From NCBI GenBank assembly GCA_934718785.1, contig CAKVAF010000015.1, positions 1 through 47,606 on the forward strand: a stretch of DNA of 47,606 nt. The letters run 5' to 3'. Below the pieces are notes generated by a model. That model was not told where the DNA came from. It made no database searches and worked only from the letters and a program-made list of their open reading frames with translations. Positions 36,680 through 45,793 of the stretch are shown here, piece after piece. The stretch is from an uncultured Campylobacter sp. (lineage in GTDB: Bacteria; Campylobacterota; Campylobacteria; Campylobacterales; Campylobacteraceae). The translations under genes were made by a program, and so were the position numbers. Each line of letters opens with the position of its first letter. The stretch's first letter is position 1.

Positions 36680-36685
36680 TAAAAT
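36680..36685 (+). promoter_or_regulatory. Extended -10 box of htpG
   Basis: TTTGC-TAAAAT, 45 bases before the htpG ATG. A sigma70-like box assigned by pattern. Confidence 0.5.
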
Positions 36686-36729
36686 ACGCGTTAAAATTTC
36701 AAAAAACAAAACAATAAAAAGGATATAAA

Positions 36730-38571
36730 ATGCAGTTTCAAACTGAAGTCAATCAGCTTTTAAAGCTAATGATTCATTCTTTGTATTCAAACAAGGAGAT
36801 TTTTTTACGCGAGCTTATTTCAAATGCTAGCGACGCTCTTGATAAGCTAAATTACCTCACAATTAGCGATGATAAATTTAAAAGCTTAAATTTCACGCCA
36901 CGCATTGATATAAAATTTGATGACAAAGCTAAAACGCTTACGATTAGCGATAATGGTATAGGTATGAATGAAGAGGATTTAAAGGCAAATTTAGGCACGA
37001 TTGCAAAAAGTGGCACAAAGAGCTTTTTAGAAAGCTTAAGCGGGGATGCAAAAAAGGACTCTCAGCTCATCGGTCAATTTGGCGTGGGCTTTTACTCAGC
37101 CTTTATGGTGGCTAGCAAGGTCGAAGTTTTAAGCAAAAAGGCGCTTGAAAATGAGGCTTATTTATGGAGCAGCGATGCAAACGGCTATGAAATCACAAAA
37201 TCTAGCAAACAAATGCAAGGCACGAGCATTACTTTACACCTTAAAGATGAGGAGTTTTTAAGCCCTTACCGCATTGAAAATATAGTCGAAAAATACTCAA
37301 ATCACATTCAATTTCCTATTTTTATGGAAAAAGAAGAGTATTTGCCTTTAAGCGAAGAAGAACAAAAGCAAAACAAAGAGCCTAAAAAAGAGCTTAAAAT
37401 AGTGCAAATTAACACAGCCACAGCACTTTGGAGACAAAATAAATCTAAGCTTAAAAGCGAAGATTATGAGAAATTTTACGAGCAAAATTTCAACGACAAC
37501 AACAAGCCGCTTTTATATATCCACACTAAAAGCGAGGGTAAATTCGAGTATAACACGCTTTTTTTCATACCAAGCTTTGCGCCTTATGATTTGTTTCGCG
37601 TGGATTATCAAAGCGGGCTAAAGCTTTATGTAAAGCGCGTTTTTATAAGCGATGATGACAAAGAGCTTTTGCCGACTTATCTTCGTTTTATAAGAGGAAT
37701 TGTCGATGTCGAGGACTTACCTTTGAATGTAAGCCGTGAAATTTTACAAGAAAATATCATCTTAAAAGCGGTTAAAGAAGCTAGCGTAAAGAAAATTCTA
37801 AGCGAATTAGCAAGGCTTAAAGAAAAAGAATTTGACAAATACAAGCAGTTTTTTAGCCTATTTGGCAAGGTGCTTAAAGAAGGACTTTATGGCTTTAGTA
37901 CTGAAAAGGACGCCTTGCTTAAGCTTATGCTTTTTAAAAGCACGCATTCAAAGGAACTTACGAGCCTAGTTGATTATAAGGCACGTATTAAAGAGGGACA
38001 AAAAGAGATTTTTTATATCACAGGAAGCAATGAAAGCTTACTTCGCAACTCCCCACTACTAGAAAGTTACAAAGAGCAAAATATAGAGGTTTTACTGCTT
38101 GATGATGATATTGATAGCATTATTGCGCCGAGTTTGCCTGAGTTTGAGGGTTTGAAATTTGCTGCTATTAATCAAGTTGAAGAAAGTATAGAGCTCGGCG
38201 ATGAAGAAAAGAAAAGCTTTGCGCCTATTTTAGCTAAATTTAAGGAGCTTTTAAAGGATGAGGTGGAGGATGTGCGCCCTACTTCAAGGCTCAAAGACGC
38301 CCTTTCTTGCATAGTTTATGATAAAAATAAGCCTGATTTTGCTATGCAGCAACTTTTAAAGCAAATGGGACAAGAACAAAATATCAAGCCTATTTTAGAG
38401 CTCAATCCAAAGCACGAAATTTTCACGCTTTTAAAGCAAAATGAAAGCTTTACGCCAGATATTGCAAATTTAGTGCTAGGTATGGCAAAACTAAGCGAGG
38501 GCATAGGGCTTGATGAGCCTAGCGAGTTTAACAAGGCTTTGAATAAAATTATCATAAAGGCTTTGAAATGA
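36730..38571 (+). CDS. htpG: Chaperone HtpG (bacterial Hsp90)
   Basis: A 613-residue Hsp90 ATP-dependent chaperone. The GHKL ATPase motifs are in order: [61 protein letters not shown] and GTSITLHL. The middle domain shows [10 protein letters not shown] and [23 protein letters not shown]. Length is normal. Start ATG has AAAAAGGATATAAA upstream. The stop overlaps the start of the rhodanese gene by four bases. Confidence 0.97.
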   Translation: MQFQTEVNQLLKLMIHSLYSNKEIFLRELISNASDALDKLNYLTISDDKFKSLNFTPRIDIKFDDKAKTLTISDNGIGMNEEDLKANLGTIAKSGTKSFLESLSGDAKKDSQLIGQFGVGFYSAFMVASKVEVLSKKALENEAYLWSSDANGYEITKSSKQMQGTSITLHLKDEEFLSPYRIENIVEKYSNHIQFPIFMEKEEYLPLSEEEQKQNKEPKKELKIVQINTATALWRQNKSKLKSEDYEKFYEQNFNDNNKPLLYIHTKSEGKFEYNTLFFIPSFAPYDLFRVDYQSGLKLYVKRVFISDDDKELLPTYLRFIRGIVDVEDLPLNVSREILQENIILKAVKEASVKKILSELARLKEKEFDKYKQFFSLFGKVLKEGLYGFSTEKDALLKLMLFKSTHSKELTSLVDYKARIKEGQKEIFYITGSNESLLRNSPLLESYKEQNIEVLLLDDDIDSIIAPSLPEFEGLKFAAINQVEESIELGDEEKKSFAPILAKFKELLKDEVEDVRPTSRLKDALSCIVYDKNKPDFAMQQLLKQMGQEQNIKPILELNPKHEIFTLLKQNESFTPDIANLVLGMAKLSEGIGLDEPSEFNKALNKIIIKALK

Positions 38572-38924
38572 TAATGAGCGTGCCCGCAAGCGAAGCGATT
38601 TTAAGTGATTATCAAATTTTTGATGTTAGAAGCAAGGCTGAGTGGCGCGATACGGGCGTGATTAAAGGAAGCGTGCTTTTAAGCTTTAATTTAAGCAATG
38701 GCTCGCCAAATCCTGATTTTTTAAGCGAGTTTAAAAGGCTTGCCGATACGAGCCGCCCCATCGCTATCATTTGCGCTGCAGGGCTTAGAAGCGCAGCAGC
38801 TGCAAATTTAATCAAAGCAAAGCTTGGCATAGAAACGACAAATTTAAAAGGCGGTATGTATAAGCTTTTAGAAGAAGGCTTTCAGGGCGAAAGCTACCAC
38901 GGACAAGACCTTTCGCAAGGCTAG
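38568..38924 (+). CDS. Single-domain rhodanese-like protein
   Basis: A 118-residue rhodanese domain. The active-site loop is C69-AAGLRS, with the catalytic Cys followed by the small-residue cradle, and [18 protein letters not shown] is the CH2A region. It likely handles sulfane sulfur in the cytosol, as no signal peptide is present. Translation is coupled to htpG (ATGA overlap). From memory it matches Cj0519. Confidence 0.92.
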   Translation: MIMSVPASEAILSDYQIFDVRSKAEWRDTGVIKGSVLLSFNLSNGSPNPDFLSEFKRLADTSRPIAIICAAGLRSAAAANLIKAKLGIETTNLKGGMYKLLEEGFQGESYHGQDLSQG

Positions 38925-38928
38925 GTGC

Positions 38929-39387
38929 ATGAACTCTACAATTTTATTTTATCTTCTTTTAGCCACGCTTGCTTTTTTAACGCTTTTTTATGCACTTAAA
39001 AAGCTGACCTTGCAAATTGATATACAAGAAGAAAACGAGGATCTAAAGGCTCCTAAGGCTGAAATTTATCCTGAGTTTTGCGATATCATCTCAAATCAAA
39101 TTTCAAATTTAAAAGAGCGAGTAAATGCTGATAAATTAGAGCTTTTAGAAGAAGATAAAAAGGATAAATTGCTAGAAAGCTTGAGCGATTTAAACCGCAA
39201 ACTCACCTTCATTCAAACTATGAATTTAAGTAAAAAAAGCGATGAAATTTGGCAAAAAGAGCTTTTTTCTTTTTTAAAAGAACTTGAAGATTTACTTCTT
39301 GAAAATTTAAAAGAAGGCGAAAAAGAAGCAGATGGCCTACGCACCTTTTTAATGAATGCCTTTGAAAATTTACAAAAAAAGGCTTAA
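38929..39387 (+). CDS. Small membrane-anchored protein of unknown function
   Basis: A 152-residue protein with one N-terminal hydrophobic segment (residues 3-22, ILFYLLLATLAFLTLFYAL), then a Glu/Lys/Leu-rich, probably helical coiled cytosolic part. It starts five bases after the rhodanese gene with CAAGGCTAGGTGC upstream and is the third gene of the htpG operon. I recognise no domain. From memory it corresponds to Cj0520. Confidence 0.8.
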   Translation: MNSTILFYLLLATLAFLTLFYALKKLTLQIDIQEENEDLKAPKAEIYPEFCDIISNQISNLKERVNADKLELLEEDKKDKLLESLSDLNRKLTFIQTMNLSKKSDEIWQKELFSFLKELEDLLLENLKEGEKEADGLRTFLMNAFENLQKKA

Positions 39388-39404
39388 AATTTCAAAATTA
39401 ATTT

Positions 39405-39432
39405 TTTAAAACTCGCGCCGCTGTTTCAAGAA
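39405..39432 (+). repeat. Family A short repeat, copy A13
   Basis: AAAACTCGCGCCGCTGTTT followed by CAAGAATTT, between the convergent ends of the htpG operon and the acetyltransferase gene. Confidence 0.8.
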
Positions 39433-39455
39433 TTTATTTAAATGATTTAAAAAGC

Positions 39456-39878
39456 TTAAATTTTAGCTTTGAAAACAAAGCCTGTTTTTTCAAATTTCAT
39501 CTTCTTTTCATAAAATTTATGTGCTTTTGTTCTAAAAAAGCTTGAGCTTAATTCAATCTCATCAAAACCTTGTTTTTTAGCATATTTTAAAAAGTTTTTC
39601 AAAGCTTTTTCTCCCAAACCCTTGCCACGCAAGCTCTCATCTATCACAAAATCACACAAATAAAGGCATTTATTATGATAAAGCACAAAAAAGCTCATAA
39701 AGCCTAAAAGCCCTATGATTTGTCCTTTTTGTAAAATGGCTAAAAGCTTGTAATCTGAGCTCTTTCTAGCCTTTTTAAAGCGGGCTAAAAACTCATCAAA
39801 GCTCAAATGACGAAATTCTTTCATTAAAAAATACACCTTTTCAAGCTCTTTTTTCTTTTTAAGCTCTATAAATTTCAT
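39456..39878 (-). CDS. GNAT-family acetyltransferase
   Basis: A 140-residue GCN5-type acetyltransferase. The acetyl-CoA site is LCDFVIDESLRGKGLGEKALKNFLKYAKKQGF, with the RGKGLG pyrophosphate loop, followed by IELSSSFFRTKAHKFYEKKMKFEKTGFVF, the usual C-terminal part. Substrate unknown. It follows the CinA-like gene after eight bases in the same direction, so they form an operon. From memory it is like Cj1063. Confidence 0.88.
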   Translation of the reverse strand: MKFIELKKKKELEKVYFLMKEFRHLSFDEFLARFKKARKSSDYKLLAILQKGQIIGLLGFMSFFVLYHNKCLYLCDFVIDESLRGKGLGEKALKNFLKYAKKQGFDEIELSSSFFRTKAHKFYEKKMKFEKTGFVFKAKI

Positions 39879-39886
39879 TATTTGCC

Positions 39887-40993
39887 TTAAAGAGTGAAAT
39901 TTTCAAAAATTTCATTTTTAAGCTTAGGCAAAAGCATAAAGGCTGCAAAAAGGGCTTGTTTACGGATGAAGTTTCTATCTCCTTTTAAGCTTAGTTTTTC
40001 TTGTAAAAAAGTGCCATCTTTATACATCGCTCCGATAAAGATTTCCCCAGCTCTTACGCCCTCATTCATCCCGCTAGCTACTCCGCTAATAGCAATGGCA
40101 AAATCAGGATTTGCCGTCTTAAAAAGCCCCTTAAGCATAAAATAAATACAACGCTCGCTATAAACGCCTCCGCCATCAAGCACAGCTTCGCTAACACCCA
40201 GCCATTCGTGCTTTAATCTTTTACTATAAGTTACAAGCGAGCCCTCAAATATAGCACTCACTCCCTCAATACTTGTAAGCTCACTTGCTAAAAGCCCACC
40301 CGTGCAGCTTTCTGCAAAGGAAATTTTTAAATCTTTTTCCAAAAGCCTTGAAATGACAAAGCTTACAGGATTATCATTTAAGAAAAATTTAGAGCCAAAG
40401 AGCTTTGAAACGCCTTGTAAAAAGCTTTCAAGCTCGTTTTGATTAAAAGCACTTGCCTTAATTAAAACTAAATCACTTAAAAGCTCACTCACGCAAAGGC
40501 CTATACGGTAGGTGCTGCTTAAAGTTTGCAAAAGTAAATTTGCACTTTCACTGTCCATAGAATAAAGGCAAAAATAAGCTTCATTTAAGTTTATATCGCC
40601 AAGTAAAGCGGGTAAATCATCATTTAAACTCACAGATAAAACATTGATTTTACAAGGCTTTTGCTCAAGCTCAAATTCACAAAGATAGCTATTTTTCGTA
40701 AAACTAGCTTTATCAGGCACTAAAAAATCATCTTTAAGCACTAAATTATCATCGCTTAAGGTAGAAAGTATCTTAGCAATAGTAGCGTGATTTGCTTGCT
40801 GGCTAAAAAGCGTGATAAAATCGTATTTTAAAAGCAATTCTTCAAGGATAAAGGGGAAATTTTTATCAATTTTTGTGCTAAATCTAAGCTCTTTCAACTC
40901 CTTAAATTTAGCCTTGTAAGTCCTTATGATATAATCCTTAAAAGGTTCATTTATAAGAATTTCTTCACCTAAAATGAAAAGCAGATGATTCAT
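39887..40993 (-). CDS. CinA/PncC-like protein with divergent N-terminal half
   Basis: A 368-residue protein. The C-terminal half is a CinA/PncC (NMN deamidase) domain: SFAESCTGGLLASELTSIEGVSAIFEGSLVTYS, LGVSEAVLDGGGVYSER and FAIAISGVASGMNEGVRAGEIFIG. The N-terminal half occupies the place of the MoaB-like CinA domain but lacks its usual motifs (no GxGPTxDD), so it may be degenerate or another fold. Likely role is salvage of nicotinamide mononucleotide, by family. It is the first gene of a pair with the acetyltransferase and diverges from ileS. Start ATG 40993. Confidence 0.82.
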   Translation of the reverse strand: MNHLLFILGEEILINEPFKDYIIRTYKAKFKELKELRFSTKIDKNFPFILEELLLKYDFITLFSQQANHATIAKILSTLSDDNLVLKDDFLVPDKASFTKNSYLCEFELEQKPCKINVLSVSLNDDLPALLGDINLNEAYFCLYSMDSESANLLLQTLSSTYRIGLCVSELLSDLVLIKASAFNQNELESFLQGVSKLFGSKFFLNDNPVSFVISRLLEKDLKISFAESCTGGLLASELTSIEGVSAIFEGSLVTYSKRLKHEWLGVSEAVLDGGGVYSERCIYFMLKGLFKTANPDFAIAISGVASGMNEGVRAGEIFIGAMYKDGTFLQEKLSLKGDRNFIRKQALFAAFMLLPKLKNEIFENFTL

Positions 40994-41073
40994 AATTGTC
41001 CTTGTTTTAATGTTTTAATTAATTTTAAGTTAAATTTAAATTTTTACTTATAAATATCAGGCTGGGTTTAAAA

Positions 41074-41191
41074 CTAAATTTTATAAAGCTTTAACGCTCG
41101 GCGCAGTTTTTCACAAAAGAAACTTGAAAGGCTTGCGCCTTTCTTTTCTTTTGGAAAAAAGCGTCTCGCTTTTAAACTCTATAAAATTTAG
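41074..41191. repeat. Family D 118-bp inverted repeat (cruciform)
   Basis: Ends CTAAATTTTAT and ATAAAATTTAG are exact complements. Inward, the arms keep pairing (GCTTTAACGCTCGGCGC against GCGTCTCGCTTTTAAAC, imperfectly), then AAAAGAAA against TTTCTTTT. The tip is GAAAGGC-TTGC-GCCTTTC followed by T-rich sequence. The tip alone would work as an intrinsic terminator in both directions. Confidence 0.85.
41129..41154 (+). terminator. Terminator-like hairpin at the tip of element D
   Basis: Stem GAAAGGC / GCCTTTC with a TTGC loop, flanked by A-rich sequence on the left and TTTTCTTTT on the right, so it can act on either strand. It lies 200 bases before ileS and beyond the cinA-like start, an odd place for ordinary termination. 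Confidence 0.5.
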
Positions 41192-41357
41192 CTTAAAATA
41201 TAAGTTTAAATTCCAAATTTAATTTTTAAATTTAACTTAAATTTAAAAAATTTTGTTTTTAAAACTTAAATTTTTCTCAAATTATAGCTAAATTTAAAGT
41301 CAAATTTAAAGCATTTTAAAGTAAAATTGTGATTTTAAAATCATTTTGAGGTTGAAA

Positions 41358-44132
41358 ATGGATTATAAAGAGACTTTGTTGTTGCCACAAACGACTTTTG
41401 CGATGAGGGCAAATTTAAGCGAGGGCGAAAAAACGCGTTTTGAAAAATGGTTTAAGCAAAATTACGTTTATGAAAAGATGAAAAAATTGCGTGAAAAAGC
41501 AAGCAAAAGCTTCACTTTACACGATGGTCCGCCCTATGCAAACGGCCATATTCACTTAGGACACGCTCTTAATAAAATTTTGAAAGAAACGATTATAAAA
41601 ACGCATTTTTTTAATGGAGAAAAAGTGCGCTTTACTCCGGGCTGGGATTGTCACGGCCTTCCTATAGAACAACAAATTGAGATTAAATTAGGCGATAAAA
41701 AGAAAAATTTAAGCAAAAAAGAGATAAGAAAGCTTTGCCGCGAGCACGCAAGCGAGTTTATCGACATTCAAAGGGCTGAGTTTAAGGCTCTTGGTATTAT
41801 AGCTGATTGGGATAAGCCTTATGTTACGATGGACTATGCTTTTGAAGCCTCAATTTACCGCGTTTTGTGCGAGGTGGCTAAAAAGAAGCTTTTGGTACAG
41901 CGCTCTAAGCCTGTATTTTGGAGCTGGGCGGCTAAAACGGCTTTAGCAGAAGCTGAGGTTGAATATGAGGATAAGGAAGATTACTCCATTTTTGTAGCTT
42001 TTGATTTGAGCGAAGAAGCCTTTAAAAAACTAGAGCTTGATAAAACGCCGCTTAAAAAAGCTGCTGCTGTGATATGGACGACCACGCCTTGGACCTTGCC
42101 GGCTAATCAAGCTATATCTTTAAATCCTAATGAAAAATACGCACTCACTAGCGAAGGTCTCATTTTAGCAAAGCCTTTGATTGAGAGTTTAACTCAAAAA
42201 GGACTGACTAAGGGCGAAATTTTAAAAGAATTTAAAGCAAGCGAGCTTGAAAATTTAAACGCGATAAATCCTTTAAATTCCCATCCTTCGCGCTTTATCT
42301 TAGGCGAGCACGTTTTAATGGACGGAGGCACAGGGCTTGTGCATACGGCGCCAGGGCACGGCGAGGATGATTATTATGTGTGTTTGAAATATGGCATTGA
42401 AGTGCTTATGCCTGTTGATGATGCGGGGCTTTATGATGAAACTTTGCGCGAAAAAAAGCTTTTGCCTGAGAATTTGTTAAACGAGTTTATAGGGCTTCAT
42501 ATCTTTAAGGCAAATGAGCGCATTTTAGAGCTTTTAGGCGAAAATTTGCTGATGAGTTCTAAATTTATACACTCCTATCCTTTTTGTTGGCGCACGCACA
42601 AGCCCGTGATTTTTAGAGCTACAAAGCAGTATTTCATTGCTATGGATGAGACAAATTTAAATGGAAAAAGTCTAAGAGAGCTAGCTTTAAATGAGATTGA
42701 AAAGACAAAATTTTATCCACAAAGTGGCATTAAACGCATAGGCTCTATGGTTCAAAATCGCCCTGATTGGTGCATTTCAAGGCAGAGAAATTGGGGTGTG
42801 CCTATTGCTTTTTTAAAGGATAAAAAAAGCGGGAATTTAATCTTAGATGATGAAGTTTTAGAGCACATCGCAAGCCTTTTTGAAAAAGAGGGCGCAGATA
42901 TTTGGAGCGAAAAAAGCGTGAGCGAGCTTTTGCCTGTAAATTCTAAATTTAGGGCTGAGGATTTAGAAAAGATTGAGGATATTTTAGATGTGTGGTTTGA
43001 TAGTGGCAGCACCTGGGCGGCTGTGCTAAAAAGCACTCATTATGATGCGGGCGAGTTTCCAGCAAGTATATATTTAGAAGGAAGCGATCAGCACCGTGGC
43101 TGGTTTCAAAGCTCCTTGCTTTTAAGCACGGCTATCAATTTAAAAGCCCCTTACAAAGCCATTTTAACGCACGGTTTTACCATAGATGAAAAGGGACGCA
43201 AAATGAGCAAATCCCTTGGCAATGTCATCGACCCGCAGCAAGTGGCTAAGGAATACGGCGTTGAAATCTTAAGGCTTTGGATTATGCTAAGTGATTATAG
43301 TAGCGATTTAAAAATCTCGCAAAATATCCTTAAACAAGTCGCCGAGCAATACAGAAAGATTAGAAATACCATAAGATTTTTGCTTGCTAATACAAATGAT
43401 TTAGAGTTTTTAGAAACGAAGCATTTTAAAATGCTTGATTTGTGGATTTTAAGCAGGGCAAGCGAAGTTTTTAAGGCAGTTCGAGCTAGCTTTAATGCTT
43501 ATGAATACGCCAAGGGTTTTAATGTGCTTTTAAATTTTCTCATTAGCGATTTAAGCGGAATTTATCTTGATGTGAGTAAGGATAGGCTTTATTGTGAAGC
43601 AAAAAATGCAGATAAAAGAGTGGGCGCTCAAAGTGCGATGGCTATCATCGCAAAAGAGCTTTTAATCTTGCTTGCGCCCGTTTTAACTTATAGCGTCGAT
43701 GAAGCGCTCGAGCATGCAAACGCTGTGATTAAAGGTAGTGCAAAAGATGTTTTTGACCTTGTTTTTAAAAAAGAATTAGAGTATGAATTTAAGGACAATG
43801 CGCCTCTTTTGCTTGAAAGCAGAAGCAAATTCTTAGAACTCGTTGATAGTTTAAAAAAAGAAAAGATCATCAAATCCACACTTGAACTTGAGCTTGAAAC
43901 TTCATCAAATGAGCTTTTAAGCTATGATTTGGACGAGCTTGAGGACTGGTTTTTAATCAGTTCTATCAAAAGCTTGGATAAAAACAGCGAATCTTTAGGC
44001 GAGTTTAAAATAGGCGATGCGCATTTTAAAATCACTAAAACCAAGCTTTGCAAATGTCCAAGATGCTGGAAATTTAAGGCTAAAAATGAAAATGAGCTTT
44101 GCTTGCGCTGTGAAAAGGTGCTTAAAAACTAA
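41358..44132 (+). CDS. ileS: Isoleucyl-tRNA synthetase IleS
   Basis: A 924-residue class I synthetase charging tRNA-Ile. The first signature is [16 protein letters not shown] (HLGH at 66-69), the editing domain has [13 protein letters not shown], and the second signature [10 protein letters not shown] is near residue 615. The C-terminal zinc finger is CPRCW...CLRC. The start is ATG 41358, preceded by TTTTGAGGTTGAAA; the TTG at 41346 in frame would add four residues and has no better support. It is first in the operon ileS - small membrane peptide - gatA, as in C. jejuni. Confidence 0.97.
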   Translation: MDYKETLLLPQTTFAMRANLSEGEKTRFEKWFKQNYVYEKMKKLREKASKSFTLHDGPPYANGHIHLGHALNKILKETIIKTHFFNGEKVRFTPGWDCHGLPIEQQIEIKLGDKKKNLSKKEIRKLCREHASEFIDIQRAEFKALGIIADWDKPYVTMDYAFEASIYRVLCEVAKKKLLVQRSKPVFWSWAAKTALAEAEVEYEDKEDYSIFVAFDLSEEAFKKLELDKTPLKKAAAVIWTTTPWTLPANQAISLNPNEKYALTSEGLILAKPLIESLTQKGLTKGEILKEFKASELENLNAINPLNSHPSRFILGEHVLMDGGTGLVHTAPGHGEDDYYVCLKYGIEVLMPVDDAGLYDETLREKKLLPENLLNEFIGLHIFKANERILELLGENLLMSSKFIHSYPFCWRTHKPVIFRATKQYFIAMDETNLNGKSLRELALNEIEKTKFYPQSGIKRIGSMVQNRPDWCISRQRNWGVPIAFLKDKKSGNLILDDEVLEHIASLFEKEGADIWSEKSVSELLPVNSKFRAEDLEKIEDILDVWFDSGSTWAAVLKSTHYDAGEFPASIYLEGSDQHRGWFQSSLLLSTAINLKAPYKAILTHGFTIDEKGRKMSKSLGNVIDPQQVAKEYGVEILRLWIMLSDYSSDLKISQNILKQVAEQYRKIRNTIRFLLANTNDLEFLETKHFKMLDLWILSRASEVFKAVRASFNAYEYAKGFNVLLNFLISDLSGIYLDVSKDRLYCEAKNADKRVGAQSAMAIIAKELLILLAPVLTYSVDEALEHANAVIKGSAKDVFDLVFKKELEYEFKDNAPLLLESRSKFLELVDSLKKEKIIKSTLELELETSSNELLSYDLDELEDWFLISSIKSLDKNSESLGEFKIGDAHFKITKTKLCKCPRCWKFKAKNENELCLRCEKVLKN

Positions 44133-44168
44133 ATTTTAATCGTTTTAAAAATCAAATAAAGGATAAAA

Positions 44169-44273
44169 ATGCTTCAAACTCAAATCCCCACTTGGCTCGT
44201 TCTTACGACAATTATTGCCGTTTTTGCTGTAAGTTTTATCTTTGCCATTATCATTAAAAAAGGAAAAAAATGA
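44169..44273 (+). CDS. 34-residue single-span membrane peptide
   Basis: ATG 44169 with AAAGGATAAAA upstream encodes 34 residues: a short polar start (MLQTQIPTW), one hydrophobic span ([20 protein letters not shown]) and a basic tail (KKGKK). The stop overlaps the gatA ATG by ATGA. From memory C. jejuni has a small gene (Cj1060c) in exactly this place, so it is probably real despite its size. Function unknown; it may serve translational coupling to gatA or act as a small membrane protein. Confidence 0.8.
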   Translation: MLQTQIPTWLVLTTIIAVFAVSFIFAIIIKKGKK

Positions 44274-45640
44274 TCACTTTAAAAGAAGCTTTAAACTACT
44301 CACAAAACGAGCTTGACGCGCTTAAAAAAGAACTCAATTTAAAAGCAAAAGAGCAAAAGCAAATGGGCGCTTATGTGGAGCAGTTTTTAAATTTACCTTT
44401 AAGCGAGATTGAAAATGCTAGCGGCGTGCCAGTAGCCATTAAAGATAATATCAATGTCAAAGGCTGGGCGCTTACTTGTGCGAGCAAGATTTTGCAAGGC
44501 TATATCGCGCCTTATGATGCCACGGCGATTGTAAATTTAAAGCAAAATGGCTTCACTCCTTTTGGGCGCACAAATATGGATGAATTTGCTATGGGAAGTA
44601 GCACGGCGACATCTTTTTATGGAAAGACCTTAAATCCTTTAAACTCAAACCGTGTGCCAGGTGGTAGTAGTGGCGGAAGTGCTGCTGCGGTGGCAAGTGG
44701 GCTAGCCTTGGCAAGCTTGGGTAGCGATACGGGCGGTTCTGTGCGCCAGCCTGCTGCATTTTGTGGCTGCGTGGGCTTTAAGCCAAGCTATGGGCGCGTA
44801 AGTCGCTACGGCTTAGCTGCTTATTCATCAAGTTTAGATCAAATCGGCGTTTTAGCGCAAAATGTTGAAGATGCGGCACTTTTATACGATGCAATTGCAG
44901 GATATGATGAAAAGGACAGCACCAGCGCAAAGCTTGATTCTATCAAAACTGCACCAAATTTAAACGCTCAAAAAAAGCTTAAAATCATCGTCATTGAAAA
45001 TTATATCAACGAAGTAAGCGATGAGGTTAAAAAAGCTCTTTTAAGGGCTGTTGATATGCTTAAAACAGCAGGTCATAGCATAGTTTATAAAAATCTTAAT
45101 GATTTTAAATACGACATCGCGGCTTATTATATCATCGCAACAGCTGAAGCGAGCGCGAATTTAAGCCGCTATGATGGGGTGCGTTATGGGCGCAGAAGTG
45201 AAAATGTGAAAAATCTTAAAGATATGTATGTAAATACTAGAAGCGAGGGCTTTGGCGATGAGGTGAAGCGGCGTATTTTGCTGGGCTGCTTTGTGTTAAG
45301 TAGCGGTTATTATGATGCTTATTATTTAAAGGCTTTAAAGGCGCGCGCTTTAATCAAGTCAAAATATGAAGAGCTTTTAAGCGAGGGCGATTTAATCTTT
45401 ATGCCAGTTACCCCAACGACAGCCTTTGAGTTTGAGAGTAAAAAAAGCCCTATGCAAGCGTATTTAGAAGATATTTATACCATTTCTGTAAATTTAGCAG
45501 GACTTGGGGCTATTTCTGTTCCTATAAGCAAGGATAAAAGCGGCTTAAATATCTCAGCTCAGCTCATTTGCAAAGCATATAATGAGCAAACTTTGCTTGA
45601 CGGGGCGCTAAGCCTTGAAAAAGCGGTGCAAAATGCTTAA
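44270..45640 (+). CDS. gatA: Glutamyl-tRNA(Gln) amidotransferase subunit GatA
   Basis: A 456-residue amidase that releases ammonia from glutamine for the GatCAB complex, which turns Glu-tRNA(Gln) (and often Asp-tRNA(Asn)) into the correct amide form. The Ser-cisSer-Lys triad is K58 (VAIKDNINVKG), the Ser pair at 133-134 (PGGSSGGSA) and S157 (GSDTGGSVRQPAAF). GatB and GatC genes are not in this window, as usual in Campylobacter where the genes are scattered. Translation is coupled to the upstream peptide. Confidence 0.96.
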   Translation: MITLKEALNYSQNELDALKKELNLKAKEQKQMGAYVEQFLNLPLSEIENASGVPVAIKDNINVKGWALTCASKILQGYIAPYDATAIVNLKQNGFTPFGRTNMDEFAMGSSTATSFYGKTLNPLNSNRVPGGSSGGSAAAVASGLALASLGSDTGGSVRQPAAFCGCVGFKPSYGRVSRYGLAAYSSSLDQIGVLAQNVEDAALLYDAIAGYDEKDSTSAKLDSIKTAPNLNAQKKLKIIVIENYINEVSDEVKKALLRAVDMLKTAGHSIVYKNLNDFKYDIAAYYIIATAEASANLSRYDGVRYGRRSENVKNLKDMYVNTRSEGFGDEVKRRILLGCFVLSSGYYDAYYLKALKARALIKSKYEELLSEGDLIFMPVTPTTAFEFESKKSPMQAYLEDIYTISVNLAGLGAISVPISKDKSGLNISAQLICKAYNEQTLLDGALSLEKAVQNA

Positions 45641-45671
45641 ATTTATCTATAAATTTATCTATAAATTTATA
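45638..45671 (+). repeat. 12-bp tandem repeat after gatA
   Basis: TAAATTTATCTA twice, then a partial third copy. The first copy includes the gatA stop codon. Confidence 0.75.
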
Positions 45672-45715
45672 TTTTATAGCCACCCAAGATGATGAAGTAG
45701 AATTTTAGAAAATTC

Positions 45716-45745
45716 CTAAAACAGCGGCGCGTATGAAGTTTAAAT
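45716..45745 (-). repeat. Family A short repeat, copy A14
   Basis: CTAAAACAGCGGCGCGTATG, reverse orientation, in the convergent spacer between gatA and lnt. Confidence 0.75.
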
Positions 45746-45793
45746 AAAATTTTTCGCTGCTATCAAAATGCGAAATAGGGCAGAGTTGTAAAT

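Larger units (their letters stand above)
36320..36729. other. 410-base AT-rich spacer with A12 and the htpG promoter
   Basis: Apart from A12 and a TAAAAT promoter element near the htpG end, I see only AT-rich sequence. No CIRCE inverted repeat or other heat-shock operator was recognised. Confidence 0.6.
40994..41357. other. 364-base spacer between cinA-like and ileS with a large cruciform
   Basis: The spacer contains the 118-bp palindrome D (41074-41191) and otherwise AT-rich sequence carrying the two divergent promoters. The ileS side has TAAAATTGTGATT (about 41322-41334) as a possible -10. Confidence 0.65.
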
